A program made the translations under genes and the position numbers. This document shows positions 45,100 through 54,387 of a stretch of DNA of 64,000 bases, piece after piece. Location: contig NZ_CP113949.1 of NCBI RefSeq assembly GCF_026810445.1, positions 2,790,001-2,854,000 of the forward strand. The letters run 5' to 3'. Numbering within the stretch: position 1 is the stretch's first letter; each line of letters begins with the position of its first letter. Under the pieces are notes generated by a model. The model saw only the letters and a program-made list of their open reading frames with translations, was not told the origin of the DNA and did not search any database. The DNA is from Pseudomonas sp. BSw22131 (GTDB taxonomy: Bacteria; Pseudomonadota; Gammaproteobacteria; Pseudomonadales; Pseudomonadaceae).

Positions 45100-45126
45100 A
45101 AATGCCCCGATCACCTCGGGGCATTT
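45100..45126. terminator. Hairpin inside left end of the IS
   Basis: AAATGCCCCGA and TCGGGGCATTT form an 11-bp stem with a CACC-type loop, after the transposase stop. It is a probable bidirectional terminator. Confidence 0.7.
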
Positions 45127-45157
45127 CCCATTTATACAGAGAGAAAAAAGGCCTTCC

Positions 45158-46574
45158 TCAGGCCAGCAACTCAATCATTCGGCGCACGCCCAGCACGTTG
45201 ATAGCCCTTTTCAGGTTATAGGCGTTTATCGCAAGCGCCATTTCCGTTCGCGCACCCTTTAGCTGGCGAAGCAAGAACCGGCCATTGCCGTAGATCCATT
45301 GTTTGAGGTTGCCAAACGGGTGTTCGACGATGCTTCTTCGGGCATCAACCATCTCAGGATGTGCCTGCATTCGCTGCTTCATTCTTTCAAAAGCTTCTTC
45401 GTGAACGTGTCGCTTGATCGAGCGATAGCGGCTCTTGGTGCATCGATGTTTAAGGGGGCAGGAGCCGCAGTCATTAGCGTTTGCGCGGTAGATTCGCTGT
45501 CCCTTGTTCAGTTGCAGCAGGGGCAAAAAATGCCCGGCCGGGCATTGGTAGCGGTCGTTTTGCTGGTCGTAGTTAAAATCGTCCCGGCCAAAAAAAGTGG
45601 GGTCTTCAATGTTGTTGCCCCGATTAATCGGTACGTACGCCGTGATGCCGGCGTCATCACAGGCCTGAAAATGCTCGCCGTTTGAATAGCCGGCATCTGC
45701 AGTAACGGTCAGATTCGGTTGTTCAAGGACTTCCTGAGTCGCTTTTGCCATCGGCTCCAGTTGCTTGCGATCATCGCCTTCCTGAGTCACTTCGTGGTGC
45801 ACGATCAGGCTGTTTTCAGCGTCGACTGCGGTCTGCACGTTGTAGGCAACGGCCATGCCCTGCGGGCTCGCATCATCCGCGCGTCGCTTTCGGTGCTGAT
45901 GAATTGGGTGATCTGCAGTTCGTCCATCAGCGCCTGGCAGGTCAGGTAGTCGTCCCGTTTGGCGGTCAGTTTTGCCAGCACCGTCTTAACAGCGCTTCGA
46001 TCAACCACCTCTTCATTTTCGTCGCGATCTGCGCAGTCCAAATCCTCTAGATACTTGGCTATGCGGCGGTCCAATTTTTCCTGATCGCGCTTGAGGTGCT
46101 TGGTGCTGATGTGACGACGGGCCGAAGCGACAGCCTTGAATTTGCTGCCATCGATGGCGACCAGATCACCTTTGACCAAGCCTGCGGTTCGGCAGAACTG
46201 AACAAACGCGCGGCAGGTTGCAGAGAACGCGGTGGCGTTATCCTTGCGGAAGTCGGCGATGGTTTTGAAGTCCGGCGCGAGGCGGTTGAGCAGCCACATG
46301 ACTTCGATGTTGCGTTGGCACTCAGCTTCGAGCCGGCGCGAAGACCGTATGCGCTGGAAATAACCGTAGATGTAGAGCTTGAGCAGATCGGCGGGTTGTA
46401 AGGTGGACGTCCGTTGCCTTTGGGGATGGCTTTATCAAAACCCAGAACCCGGAGATCAAGGCGCGAAACATAGGCATCAATGACCCGGACGAGATGGTCT
46501 TCGGGAATGACTTCGTCGATGGAAACCGGAAACAGGCTGGTCTGGTTTCGAGATTCGCCCTGGATGTACGCCAT
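45158..46574 (-). pseudogene. IS1182-family transposase, two frameshifts
   Basis: The N-terminal frame starts at 46574 (AYIQGESRNQTSLFPVSIDE, then VLGFDKAIPKGNGRPPYNP). A base is missing near 46391, after which the protein continues in another frame (WLLNRLAPDFKTIADFRKDN, KGDLVAIDGSKFKAV). A second missing base near 45877 moves it to the frame reading AVAYNVQTAVDAENSLIVHH, TADAGYSNGEHF, CPLKHRC and VEHPFGNLKQWIYG. DDE-type residues (AIDGSKF, ADAGYSNG, the final HPFGNLK) are all present across frames. As written no functional transposase is made. Confidence 0.85.
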
Positions 46575-46577
46575 AAG

Positions 46578-46612
46578 AAAATGCCCCGCATCTTTCGATG
46601 CGGGGCATTTTC
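46578..46612. terminator. Hairpin inside right end of the IS
   Basis: AAAATGCCCCGCATC and GATGCGGGGCATTTT form a 15-bp stem just upstream of the transposase start. It should block transcription entering the element. Confidence 0.7.
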
Positions 46613-46656
46613 TTAGATCTGGGGCGGGTTGGCTAGGTTTTCACACAGTCTGTGTA

Positions 46657-46727
46657 GGAGCCAACTTGTTGGCGAGCCGCTGTCCGGGTTGAAACAGTGA
46701 TGCCGCCACGCGAATGAATTCGCGTCT
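46657..46727. repeat. REP element right of the IS
   Basis: GGAGCCAACTTGTTGGCGAG and CGCGAATGAATTCGCGTCTA, a REP pair continuing the cluster at 44984. Confidence 0.6.
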
Positions 46728-46830
46728 ACAGATCTCGCGCCCAATCGCATCCAACAAACGTACAGATCTCGCGGCCAATCGCCTTTAACGAACTTAAAGA
46801 TTTCGCGGTTAATCGCCTCTAATAAACGCT
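46728..46830 (+). repeat. Three imperfect tandem copies of a 34-bp unit
   Basis: Units start at 46728, 46762 and 46797, each around AGATCTCGCGGCCAATCGCC followed by an A-rich AACAAACG-type end. Each unit contains a CGCGG-type half of a REP, so it probably arose by tandem expansion of a REP arm. Confidence 0.75.
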
Positions 46831-46847
46831 ACGAAACCCTGTAGGAG

Positions 46848-46975
46848 CCTGACGAGCCAAAGCGAGGCCGCGATACGGTCCATCAGACAAACCGCATCAC
46901 CGACCATCAACCACCGAACGCCAAACCCGTGGGAAGGAGCTTGCTCGCGATAGGGTCCACCACGATAAGATGCCG
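46848..46975. repeat. REP elements before the acetyltransferase gene
   Basis: CTGTAGGAGCCTGACGAGCC and GGGAAGGAGCTTGCTCGCGA are REP-like palindromes. With the repeats before them they fill the noncoding stretch 46653-47010. Confidence 0.5.
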
Positions 46976-47010
46976 GGCTAAATCGTGTGTGGTTCGCAGA
47001 GGAAAAGGTA

Positions 47011-47505
47011 TTGGATCAGCTCACCATCGTCGCACCGGTCAGCGCGGATATTCCTGAAATCATCGAGTTCACCCTGGCCGCACGCGCCGAGCTTTTTCCC
47101 AAGCTGGATGGGGCCGGTATGCCAGCCGATCTGGCGGATTTTGCCAGCGTTTACTTAAACGGTAAGGGACGATTTCTGCTGGCGCGCGACGCAGGGCGAA
47201 TCGTTGCCTGCGTCGGTTATCTACCCTACGACAGCCGCTTCCCGCACCTTGCCTATCCAGGCCTGAACGTGGTCGAAGTGGTCCGCCTCTTCGTGCACCC
47301 CGCGTATCGCCGCCCAGGTCTGGCGACCAGGTTGTACGAGGCACTCAAAGCCTTGGCAGTGGCCGACGCGGTCGATGTCATTTACCTGCACACCCACCCG
47401 TTTTTGCCGGGTGCCATCGACTTCTGGCGCAAACGCGGTTTCGACGTGATCGATATCGATGCCGACCCGGTGTGGCAGACGACCCATATGCACAGCCCGC
47501 TTTGA
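47011..47505 (+). CDS. GNAT-family N-acetyltransferase
   Basis: A 164-residue GNAT protein: GRFLLARDAGRIVACVGYLP (beta4 region), VVEVVRLFVHPAYRRPGLATRL (motif A; the R-R-P-G-L-A pyrophosphate loop replaces the usual Q/RxxGxG/A) and FWRKRGFDVIDID (motif B). The TTG start at 47011 follows GAGGAAAAGG, which decides it over the GTG at 46987. The acceptor (small molecule or protein N-terminus) is unknown. It is transcribed toward the convergent ABC importer operon. Confidence 0.78.
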   Translation: MDQLTIVAPVSADIPEIIEFTLAARAELFPKLDGAGMPADLADFASVYLNGKGRFLLARDAGRIVACVGYLPYDSRFPHLAYPGLNVVEVVRLFVHPAYRRPGLATRLYEALKALAVADAVDVIYLHTHPFLPGAIDFWRKRGFDVIDIDADPVWQTTHMHSPL

Positions 47506-47533
47506 TAACCAGAACGTGGACCGACAGGACGCC

Positions 47534-48325
47534 TCACGCTGAGCGGAAGCGCAAGATCTGCGCGCCGTCAGCGGGGTCGATCAAATAGTGCGCCTCCACG
47601 CCGAAGGTCTCTCGCAAGCGTTGCGGGGTGAGCACCTGCAGCGGCGTGCCGAGGGCGACAAGTCGCCCCCGGTCAAGCACCGCAAGTCGATCGCACGTCA
47701 GTGCCTGATTGAGATCATGCAGCGCAATCAGCGTTGTAACCGGCAACGCTTGCACCACGTTCAAAATCGCCAGCTGGTGCTGGATATCCAGGTGATTGGT
47801 CGGTTCATCCAGCAGCAGGATTTGCGGACGCTGCGCCAAAGCACGGGCGATGTGCACCCGCTGACGTTCGCCGCCTGAAAGATTGCGCCAGCTGCGGTTT
47901 TTCAGGTGCGCCGCGTCGACATCCTTCAGGGCCTGTTCGACGATTGCATCGTCTTCCTTTGACCAAGGGCTCAAGGCTGACAACCAGGGCGTTCTGCCCA
48001 ATGCGACCGCATCAAACACACTCACCGCCTCCAGCGTATCCGCCTGTTGCTCGACCAGGGCGAGTGTCTGCGCGATGTCACGCCGCGACAAAGACCTGAG
48101 CGCCTTTGCGCCCAGCTGCACCGAACCCTGGCTGGGTACGCACAATCCGGCGAGGACTTTGAGCAAGGTGGATTTGCCGGAACCGTTCGGTCCGACAATG
48201 CCAAAAGTCTCGCCAGACCGGATTTCCAGCTCGATGCCGTGCAGCAATTCGGCATCACGCACGCGCAGACCGAGCCCCGAACACGAGAGCACGGGGTGAT
48301 CCAATGCCGCCGTGGCGTCGTTCAT
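47534..48325 (-). CDS. ABC transporter ATP-binding protein (siderophore/corrinoid uptake type)
   Basis: 263 residues: Walker A GIVGPNGSGKSTLLKVL, Q loop, signature LSGGERQRVHIA, Walker B ILLLDEPTNHLD and the switch His (LIALHDLNQAL). It is the FecE/BtuD subclass of importers. The ATG at 48325 overlaps the permease stop by 4 nt; a much longer frame to 48733 is a shadow of the permease gene. It is the last gene of the binding-protein/permease/ATPase operon under the cobalamin riboswitch. Confidence 0.87.
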   Translation of the reverse strand: MNDATAALDHPVLSCSGLGLRVRDAELLHGIELEIRSGETFGIVGPNGSGKSTLLKVLAGLCVPSQGSVQLGAKALRSLSRRDIAQTLALVEQQADTLEAVSVFDAVALGRTPWLSALSPWSKEDDAIVEQALKDVDAAHLKNRSWRNLSGGERQRVHIARALAQRPQILLLDEPTNHLDIQHQLAILNVVQALPVTTLIALHDLNQALTCDRLAVLDRGRLVALGTPLQVLTPQRLRETFGVEAHYLIDPADGAQILRFRSA

Positions 48326-49338
48326 CGTGCTGTCCCCCGGCCAATCAGAATCAAGGCAAACACCGGAGCGCCGACCAGCGCCGTGACGACACCAACAGGG
48401 ATCACCTGGCCCTTGATCAGGGTGCGCGACAGGACGTCGGCAGCAATCAGAAACACTGCGCCGCCCAACGCGCTCGCGGGCAGCAACCGCGCATGGCGGG
48501 TGCCCAGCAACAGCCGTGCAGCGTGGGGGATCACCAGGCCGACAAAACCGATCGAGCCGACAATCGAGACCATCACGGCCGTCACCAGCGCCGCGCAACC
48601 GATCAGGATCAGCTGCACCCGCCACACCGCGATACCCAGCGAGGCCGCGGAGTCGGCACCAAACGTGAACGCATCCAGCGAACGCCTGTGCCACAGGCAA
48701 ACAGCCAGCCCCAACAGCGCTGCTGGCACGCACAGCCAGACCGACGGCCAGCGTACGCCGCCCAGATTGCCCAGCAACCAGAACATGATGCCGCGCGCCT
48801 GCTCGGAGTTCGCCGACTTGGTGATGAGAAATGCCGTCAGCGCATTGAACAGCTGCGACCCTGCAATCCCCGCCAGAATGATCTGGCCGGTGCCTGCGCT
48901 GCGTCCACTGGCACGGGCCAGTAGCACCACCACTGCAAAGGCTGCGATGGCGCCGACAAAGGCCCCGACCGACAGCGAAATCAGCCCGGCCCCCACACCC
49001 AGCAATGCCACCAGCACGGCGCCGGTTGAAGCGCCAGCGGAAATTCCGAGCAAATAAGGGTCAGCCAGCGGATTGCGCAGCAGCGCCTGCAAGATGACGC
49101 CGCATGTCGCCAGCCCGGTGCCGCAGGCGCCCGCGACCAAGGCGCGAGGCAAGCGGTAATTCCAGACGATGCCCTCGTCGATGGGGTCGAGGACGTAGCC
49201 TGCGGCCCACAACTTATTGGCCAGCACCTGAAACACCACGGATGGCTCCAGGGTGGTCTCACCAATGGCGACACCGGCAAAGACAGCGAGCAACAACACA
49301 ACCAGTGCGAGCAGCGTTCGAGAAAGCATTGAGGTCAT
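48322..49338 (-). CDS. FecCD-type ABC permease
   Basis: 338 residues with about ten hydrophobic segments and the FecCD landmarks RLPRALVAGACGTGLATCGV, LLRNPLADPYLLGISAGAS, GSIGFVGLVIPHAARLLLG and GVVTALVGAPVFALIL. The family forms the channel for ferric siderophore, haem or vitamin B12 import. It overlaps both neighbours by 4 nt. B12 or another corrinoid is the likeliest cargo because of the riboswitch upstream. Confidence 0.87.
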   Translation of the reverse strand: MTSMLSRTLLALVVLLLAVFAGVAIGETTLEPSVVFQVLANKLWAAGYVLDPIDEGIVWNYRLPRALVAGACGTGLATCGVILQALLRNPLADPYLLGISAGASTGAVLVALLGVGAGLISLSVGAFVGAIAAFAVVVLLARASGRSAGTGQIILAGIAGSQLFNALTAFLITKSANSEQARGIMFWLLGNLGGVRWPSVWLCVPAALLGLAVCLWHRRSLDAFTFGADSAASLGIAVWRVQLILIGCAALVTAVMVSIVGSIGFVGLVIPHAARLLLGTRHARLLPASALGGAVFLIAADVLSRTLIKGQVIPVGVVTALVGAPVFALILIGRGTAR

Positions 49339-50348
49339 TTCGCCGGGTTGAAGGTATTGATGGCGGCCGCCAGGGTTTCAAGGCCAGTGAATGTCCTGAC
49401 ACTGGCCTGCATCACCATGGCGTCTAGAACGATGATGCGGTTGTTCTTCACGGCGTCCATGTTGCGCGTCACCGGATCATTGCGCAGGAATTCGAGCTTT
49501 TTCTGATAGTCGTCAGCGGGGAAGCGGCGACGGTCCATGCGCGCGATCACCAGAAAGGTCGGGTTGGCCTTGGCGATGGTTTCCCAGCCCACGGTGGGCC
49601 ATTCTTCATCGGACTGCACAATATTGCGCACGCCCAAGGTGTCGAGCATGAATTGCGGGACGCCCTTGTGGCCGGCCACATACGGATCCAGCTCCAGGCC
49701 GGGGCTGGAGAACCAGACCAGCGCGCTTGCGTTTTGCTTCGGCGCATCGTGGGCCAGCGCCATGGATTGAGCGAGACGGGCCTTGAGTTCGGCAATCAGC
49801 GTCTGACCCCGGTCCTGAACATCGAAGATCTCGGCCAACTGACTGATGCTCTTGTAGACGCTGTCTATCCGGAAGGCTTCCAGACGTGTGCCGTCCGCGC
49901 CCACCAGGTTGTTCTTGGCTTCGCAGTCGGTGGGCATCAGGTACGTCGGGATTTTCAACTCATGGAACTGCTCGCGCGTGCCGACCGCGCCTTGCGCGCC
50001 CACCATCCATTCCAGCTCCACGGCCACCAGTTCCGGGCGCTTGGCGATAACCGACTCGAAACTCGGGGCGTTGTCCGCCAGCCGCTCGATGGCATCGTTT
50101 TGCGACTTATAGAGGGGCAGTACGTCGTTGAACCACAATGACGTGCCCACCACTTTGTCACTCAAACCCAAGGCGTACAGCATCTCGGTGCCCGCCTGGC
50201 CAATGGTCACCGTGCGGGTTGGAGCGTGCGGAAAGGTCAGGGTGCTGCGGCAGTTTTCGACGGTCAGCGGGTAATGCGTGGGGGCAGAATGGGCGAGGGT
50301 GGCAACGCTCAACGCGGTGACCAGGGTAGCAAGGCGCAACATCAGCAT
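49335..50348 (-). CDS. Periplasmic binding protein of the corrinoid-type importer
   Basis: 337 residues with a signal peptide (TLVTALSVATLAHSA) and a class III binding-protein body: FPHAPTRTVTIGQAGTEMLY, ALGLSDKVVGTSLWF and RPELVAVELEWM. The C-terminal half keeps the rigid helix backbone. It resembles BtuF/FecB-type proteins, though longer than BtuF. It is the first gene after the cobalamin riboswitch and should be made when cobalamin is low. Other tetrapyrroles cannot be excluded. Confidence 0.8.
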   Translation of the reverse strand: MLMLRLATLVTALSVATLAHSAPTHYPLTVENCRSTLTFPHAPTRTVTIGQAGTEMLYALGLSDKVVGTSLWFNDVLPLYKSQNDAIERLADNAPSFESVIAKRPELVAVELEWMVGAQGAVGTREQFHELKIPTYLMPTDCEAKNNLVGADGTRLEAFRIDSVYKSISQLAEIFDVQDRGQTLIAELKARLAQSMALAHDAPKQNASALVWFSSPGLELDPYVAGHKGVPQFMLDTLGVRNIVQSDEEWPTVGWETIAKANPTFLVIARMDRRRFPADDYQKKLEFLRNDPVTRNMDAVKNNRIIVLDAMVMQASVRTFTGLETLAAAINTFNPAK

Positions 50349-50497
50349 GAGGCTGTCTCCATCCGACCGTACACGGGGCAGGGGGCTCGAACCGGAAACA
50401 CATCTTCAACCGCTGCCATCGGCGATGGGATCGCCCGTCAGCCTGGCACGGCTAGCTGCTGAGATGTCCTTCCCGGACACCCCGCCGGTTAGTGATT

Positions 50498-50672
50498 TGC
50501 TTGGCCGGCAGGTCTCCTGACTGATGCGTCGTCGCCTGACTCCGGCCTTCCCGGACATCAGTCCAGTGGCTATTGAGGAGCAGGCTCGGCACCTACAGTT
50601 GCGGGGGCAGTTCCGATTGATGCCGGGGGCGGCATTTCGGATTCCCTATTAGTCCCGTGGGGGAACCGGCGG
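50498..50672 (-). ncRNA. Cobalamin riboswitch
   Basis: On the minus strand the region has the conserved blocks of AdoCbl riboswitches in order: GGTTCCCCCACGGGACTAAT with GGGAAT, CTGCCCCCGCAACTGTA, GCCACTGGACTGATGTCCGG with GGAAGGC, and the B12-box-like AGTCAGGAGACCTGCCGGCC. It lies 150 bp before the binding-protein gene, with a further hairpin region (GTGTCCGGGAAGGACATC, about 50464-50481) that could be the expression platform. Confidence 0.92.
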
Positions 50673-50885
50673 CGGGCATGGTAGACGATCATCGGGGTTA
50701 TCACCACCGACCGCGGTCGCGTCGATGAAACAGGGTCTGATTGCGCCCGGCTCAAGCGCTGCGCTCAAGCCGTCACCCGGCCTTGATCTCACCATGTGAG
50801 TGCATGGACCCAGTGGTCGCGACAAGGCTTGCCGCTGTGTGGCCTGCGCGGTAAACCTTGGGTAACGACCGACGCAGGAACGCTC

Positions 50886-51545
50886 ATGTACCCGCTTATC
50901 ACTCACGTCGACAGCGATCATTCACTGCCCGAAAGCGCCGATGTGGTGATCATCGGAGGTGGCATCGTCGGGGTCTGCACCGCCTACTTCCTGGCCGCAC
51001 GCGGCGTCTCGGTGGTGCTGGTCGAAAAAAGCGGCATCGCCCATGAGCAGTCTTCGCGCAATTGGGGCTGGGTGCGCACCCTGGGCCGTGATGTTGCGGA
51101 AGTCCCGTTGGCGATTGCCAGCCTGAAGCTGTGGGACGAATGGCCCACGCGACTCAAGCACGACACCGGCTTCACCCGTGCGGGCATCCTCTACGCCTGC
51201 GAATCGGAACAGGAGATAGGCAACAAGGTGGCGTGGCTGGAACAGGCGCGGCCACTGGGCATCGACGCACAATTGCTTGACCCGGCGCAGATTGAAGCCC
51301 GCTTGCAGTCGAAGATGCCGGGGTCGTGGAAGGGTGCGCTGTTCACGGCCACCGACGGCCGCGCCGAGCCCGGCATTGCCACCGCCGCCATTGCCGAAGG
51401 CGCTCGTGCGCTGGGGGTAAAAATGCTGACGCGCTGCGCTGCACGGGGCATCGAGACTGAAGCGGGGCGGGTCAGTTCGGTGATCACCGAACGGGGCGAA
51501 AACAAATGCAAACCCGTGGTGCTGGCAGCCGGTGCCTGGTCGGGA
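50886..51545 (+). pseudogene. FAD-dependent oxidoreductase, C-terminally deleted
   Basis: About 220 residues from the ATG at 50886. The dinucleotide-binding motif ADVVIIGGGIVGVCTAYFLA is intact, followed by VVLVEKSGIAHEQSSRNWGW and the DAO-type RAGILYACESEQE. The frame keeps homology to [12 protein letters not shown] and then runs into an unrelated sequence. The family (D-amino-acid-oxidase-like) is normally about 400 residues, so the substrate domain is missing. A deletion has joined it to the ABC ATPase tail at about 51546. Confidence 0.8.
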
Positions 51546-51733
51546 TTGTTTTGCTGTTCGTCACCCATGACCTGGCCGTGGTCGGGCACATTACTGATCG
51601 GGTAGCGGTCATGTACCTGGGGCGCATCGTTGAAGTCGCGCCCACTCGCGAGCTGTTCAACCTGCGAGGACGTCTCGCCAACAAGTTAGCTCAAGAGGTC
51701 TTACAGCACCTGACGGCTACGCAAACGGCATAG
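51546..51733 (+). pseudogene. C-terminal fragment of an oligopeptide-type ABC ATPase
   Basis: In a frame different from the oxidoreductase, the sequence reads [20 protein letters not shown], then [17 protein letters not shown]. This is the H-loop and following strand of DppD/DppF-type importers. The Walker and signature motifs are absent. The end ([19 protein letters not shown]) is not family-like and overlaps the convergent phosphoesterase stop. It is the far side of a deletion that removed the rest of both genes and anything between them. Confidence 0.8.
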
Positions 51734-52514
51734 GCCCGGGGAAGTTGCCGATAGGCACCCAGTGGGTGATCAGGCCGGTGTCGGGTTTCCAGTGGTGCAG
51801 CAACAGGGCGGGCGGTTCCAGCCATGACGCCTCTTTGGCATGCGGGTCCAGCGCCAGGGCAATGGCGGTAGTTGTGCTGGGGGCGGTGCAGAGTACGGTC
51901 CCGCCGAAGCGCAGTTGCATGGAACGGTGGATATGACCGCACACCACGCGTTCAACCGCCGGAAACTGCGCGACCAGCTGGGCAAGCCGATGCCCGTTGA
52001 GGCACGCGTAGGTATCGATGTAGGGAATGCCGCTCAAAAACGGCGGCTGGTGCAGCATGATCAGGGTCGGCCGTTCAGGCTCTTGCGCGAGCGCCGCTTC
52101 TAACCAATCGTGCGCTGCGTCATCTATGTCACCGTGGTGCTCGCCGGGCACGGTCACGTCCAGGCCAATGATGCGCATCGGGCCAAGACCGGCCGCGATG
52201 AAGTGCACCGGGTCATCGTCAGCACCCGGCATGCCCCTGCAGAAGTTCTCCCGGAACAGCCCGCGGTCGTCGTGGTTGCCGGGAATCATCAGCAGCGGCT
52301 GCTCGATCCGGCTCAGCAGCGCACGCGCCTTCTCGTATTCGGCGGGCTGACCTTCATCGACCACGTCACCGGTGATGATCACCACCTCCGGGCGGGGCCA
52401 CAGTGCATTCAAGTGATCGATGGCTTGCTCGCACATGGTGTTCGAGTCCACCAGCCCCTGGTACAAAACACCTTGGGGCCTTATGTGCAAATCTGAAAGG
52501 TGCGCGATCAGCAT
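51717..52514 (-). CDS. CpdA-like metallophosphoesterase
   Basis: 265 residues with the calcineurin-like motifs in order: [34 protein letters not shown] and [10 protein letters not shown]. These provide the dinuclear metal ligands of class III cyclic-nucleotide phosphodiesterases and phospholipase relatives. The ATG at 52514 follows AAAGGAGG, which fixes the start against a longer frame to 52577. Activity on cAMP or another phosphodiester is plausible but unproven. Confidence 0.83.
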   Translation of the reverse strand: MLIAHLSDLHIRPQGVLYQGLVDSNTMCEQAIDHLNALWPRPEVVIITGDVVDEGQPAEYEKARALLSRIEQPLLMIPGNHDDRGLFRENFCRGMPGADDDPVHFIAAGLGPMRIIGLDVTVPGEHHGDIDDAAHDWLEAALAQEPERPTLIMLHQPPFLSGIPYIDTYACLNGHRLAQLVAQFPAVERVVCGHIHRSMQLRFGGTVLCTAPSTTTAIALALDPHAKEASWLEPPALLLHHWKPDTGLITHWVPIGNFPGPMPFA

Positions 52515-52625
52515 GGTGAACCTCCTTTTAAACGGCATCAATGTAAGTGGCGCGTCACGGTCGGACTCAGCGCGCACTGAGCCATGATATCGTTCCGACC
52601 TTGCTACGAACTGTCAGAGACTCCC

Positions 52626-52928
52626 ATGAAATTCATTCACCAGCGAGAACACTTGAACGAGGGCGACATCGTTGTCATCGAGTGTTCTAACCCCTGCAAC
52701 ATCCGCTTGATGAGCGATGCCAACTTCCGCAGCTTCAAAAACGCAGGTCGGCACACTTACCACGGCGGCGCGTTTGAAAAATTCCCGGCGAAAATTGTCG
52801 TTCCCAGCAGCGGCTTCTGGAACATCACCCTGGACACCGTGACCCGCAGACCGATCAGCGTCACACGCAAGCCAAACCTTACCCATTCGATCAAGTTCAT
52901 CCGGCGCTCTTCGACGCGACTGAGCTGA
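52626..52928 (+). CDS. DUF1883 domain protein
   Basis: A 100-residue protein: KFIHQREHLNEGDIVVIECS, NIRLMSDANFRSFKNAGRH, KFPAKIVVPSSGFWNITLDT. This matches DUF1883, a small beta-rich domain found alone or fused to TIR domains in bacteria. Complete length for a stand-alone member. Function unknown. Confidence 0.78.
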   Translation: MKFIHQREHLNEGDIVVIECSNPCNIRLMSDANFRSFKNAGRHTYHGGAFEKFPAKIVVPSSGFWNITLDTVTRRPISVTRKPNLTHSIKFIRRSSTRLS

Positions 52929-53013
52929 CGCGCCCAGGGTTCTAAGCTGGCGTTAAACAGGCGAGCGGCAAACGCACATCCATGCAGGGCCTGCAACATT
53001 CGTCCGGTCGAGT

Positions 53014-53040
53014 TCAATATGTAGCGGATAGCGCCGATAA
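53014..53040 (+). promoter_or_regulatory. FliA (sigma-28) promoter of the BdlA-like gene
   Basis: TCAA (53014-53017), exactly 15 bp, then GCCGATAA (53033-53040), a perfect -10 element. The start codon is 28 bp downstream. Confidence 0.65.
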
Positions 53041-53067
53041 CCTTCGTATGATAAGGAGGCTGTCCCG

Positions 53068-54381
53068 ATGTTTAACAATAAATTGAAATCCCAGCTCAAT
53101 TCACAAGCCGCTGAACTGCTGGAACTGCGTCAACTGCGCGATGGATTGAGTACTGAAATGCTGATGTTGAGCATCGACTCCACGTTTAAAGTCACAGACT
53201 GCAACGACAACTTTGCAACGGCGCTGGGCTACACGACTGACCAACTAATAGGCCGCCCCATGGCGAGCATCGTGCCGCAGTACGTGACCAAACTGCCGTG
53301 TTTCAAGAATTTTCGGGCCGCGGTTGCGGCCGGCAAGTCGATCACCGATGAATACCGTTATTCACACGCGGACGGGTCGCTGGTGTGGCTGCATGCGCAC
53401 TGGCAACCCGTCCGGGACGCTGCTGGCGCGTTGAGCCACATCACCTGTTACGCCACAAACATCACCGACCAGCTGGAAAAGGCGTCGGAAAACACCTCCT
53501 TCATCGACGCATTGCTGCGTTCCACGGCGGTCATCGAGTTCGATCTGACGGGCCATGTCCTCACCGCGAACGACCAGTTTCTCAAAGCCATGAGCTACAA
53601 CCTGGCCCAGGCGAAGGGCAGTCATCACCGCATTTTTTGCCGTGCAGAGGAGACGTCCTCGCCAAAATACAAAGATTTCTGGGCCACCTTGAACAGGGGC
53701 GAATTCGTTGCCGGCCGCTTCAATCGGGTAGATAGCCATGGGCGGACCGTGTGGCTGGAAGCGACCTACAACCCGGTGTACGACACCGAGGGCAACCTGT
53801 CCAAAGTGGTCAAGTTTGCAACGGTGATCACCGATCTCGTCGCCCGCGAGCATGAAGTCAGTAAAGCAGCTGAAACCGCGTTTCAGATCTCGCAGCAAAC
53901 CGATATCAGTGCGCAACGCGGCGCGGTGGTTGTCAACGAGACCGTTTCGACCATGCGCAAGATCGCCGATGACATGCAGGCGGCAGCGGGGGGCGTGGAA
54001 GCGCTCGGCAAGCAATCGCTACTGATCAGCTCAATCATCCAGACCATCAGCAGCATCGCCCAGCAGACCAACCTGTTGGCGCTCAACGCGGCCATCGAGG
54101 CGGCGCGGGCCGGCGAACAGGGCCGGGGCTTTGCGGTGGTGGCCGATGAGGTGCGTCAACTGGCCGGACGCACCAGCAGCGCCACCGAGGAGATTGCCTC
54201 GGTGGTGCTGCGCAACCAGAAACTGGTCGATGAAACGGTCTATGAAATGGCCAACAGCAAGTCGCAAGCCGAGCAAGGGCTGGAACTCGCCACGCAAGCC
54301 GGGCAGGTCATCGTCGAGATTCAGGACGGCGCGCGCAGGGTGGTCGATGCGGTTGGCAGGTTTGCCAACCAGATGGCCTGA
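53068..54381 (+). CDS. BdlA-like soluble PAS-PAS chemotaxis transducer
   Basis: 437 residues without transmembrane segments. Two PAS domains (about 25-140 and 150-265; [19 protein letters not shown] and [20 protein letters not shown]) precede an MCP signalling domain with the intact tip [20 protein letters not shown]. This is the architecture and approximate length of BdlA, the P. aeruginosa biofilm-dispersal sensor. The second PAS is closely related to that of the broken gene at 33362. AAGGAGG lies 8 nt before the ATG. The role in dispersion or aerotaxis is inferred. Confidence 0.83.
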   Translation: MFNNKLKSQLNSQAAELLELRQLRDGLSTEMLMLSIDSTFKVTDCNDNFATALGYTTDQLIGRPMASIVPQYVTKLPCFKNFRAAVAAGKSITDEYRYSHADGSLVWLHAHWQPVRDAAGALSHITCYATNITDQLEKASENTSFIDALLRSTAVIEFDLTGHVLTANDQFLKAMSYNLAQAKGSHHRIFCRAEETSSPKYKDFWATLNRGEFVAGRFNRVDSHGRTVWLEATYNPVYDTEGNLSKVVKFATVITDLVAREHEVSKAAETAFQISQQTDISAQRGAVVVNETVSTMRKIADDMQAAAGGVEALGKQSLLISSIIQTISSIAQQTNLLALNAAIEAARAGEQGRGFAVVADEVRQLAGRTSSATEEIASVVLRNQKLVDETVYEMANSKSQAEQGLELATQAGQVIVEIQDGARRVVDAVGRFANQMA

Positions 54382-54387
54382 CCACGC

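Larger units (their letters stand above)
45060..46652 (-). mobile_element. IS1182-family insertion sequence (decayed)
   Basis: 1593 bp bounded by inverted repeats CAGACCGTGTGAAAAC (left) and the complement of GTTTTCACACAGTCTG (right), differing at one base, flanked by direct TGTA duplications at 45056-45059 and 46653-46656. It contains one transposase frame broken by two frameshifts. GC-rich hairpins with an ATGCCCCG core lie just inside both ends. The intact ends and target duplication suggest recent insertion despite the broken transposase. Confidence 0.88.

Noticed and set aside
48047..49057. Plus-strand 336-codon frame opposite the ABC importer
   Set aside because: Ser/Thr/Pro/Arg-rich antisense artefact of the permease and ATPase genes.
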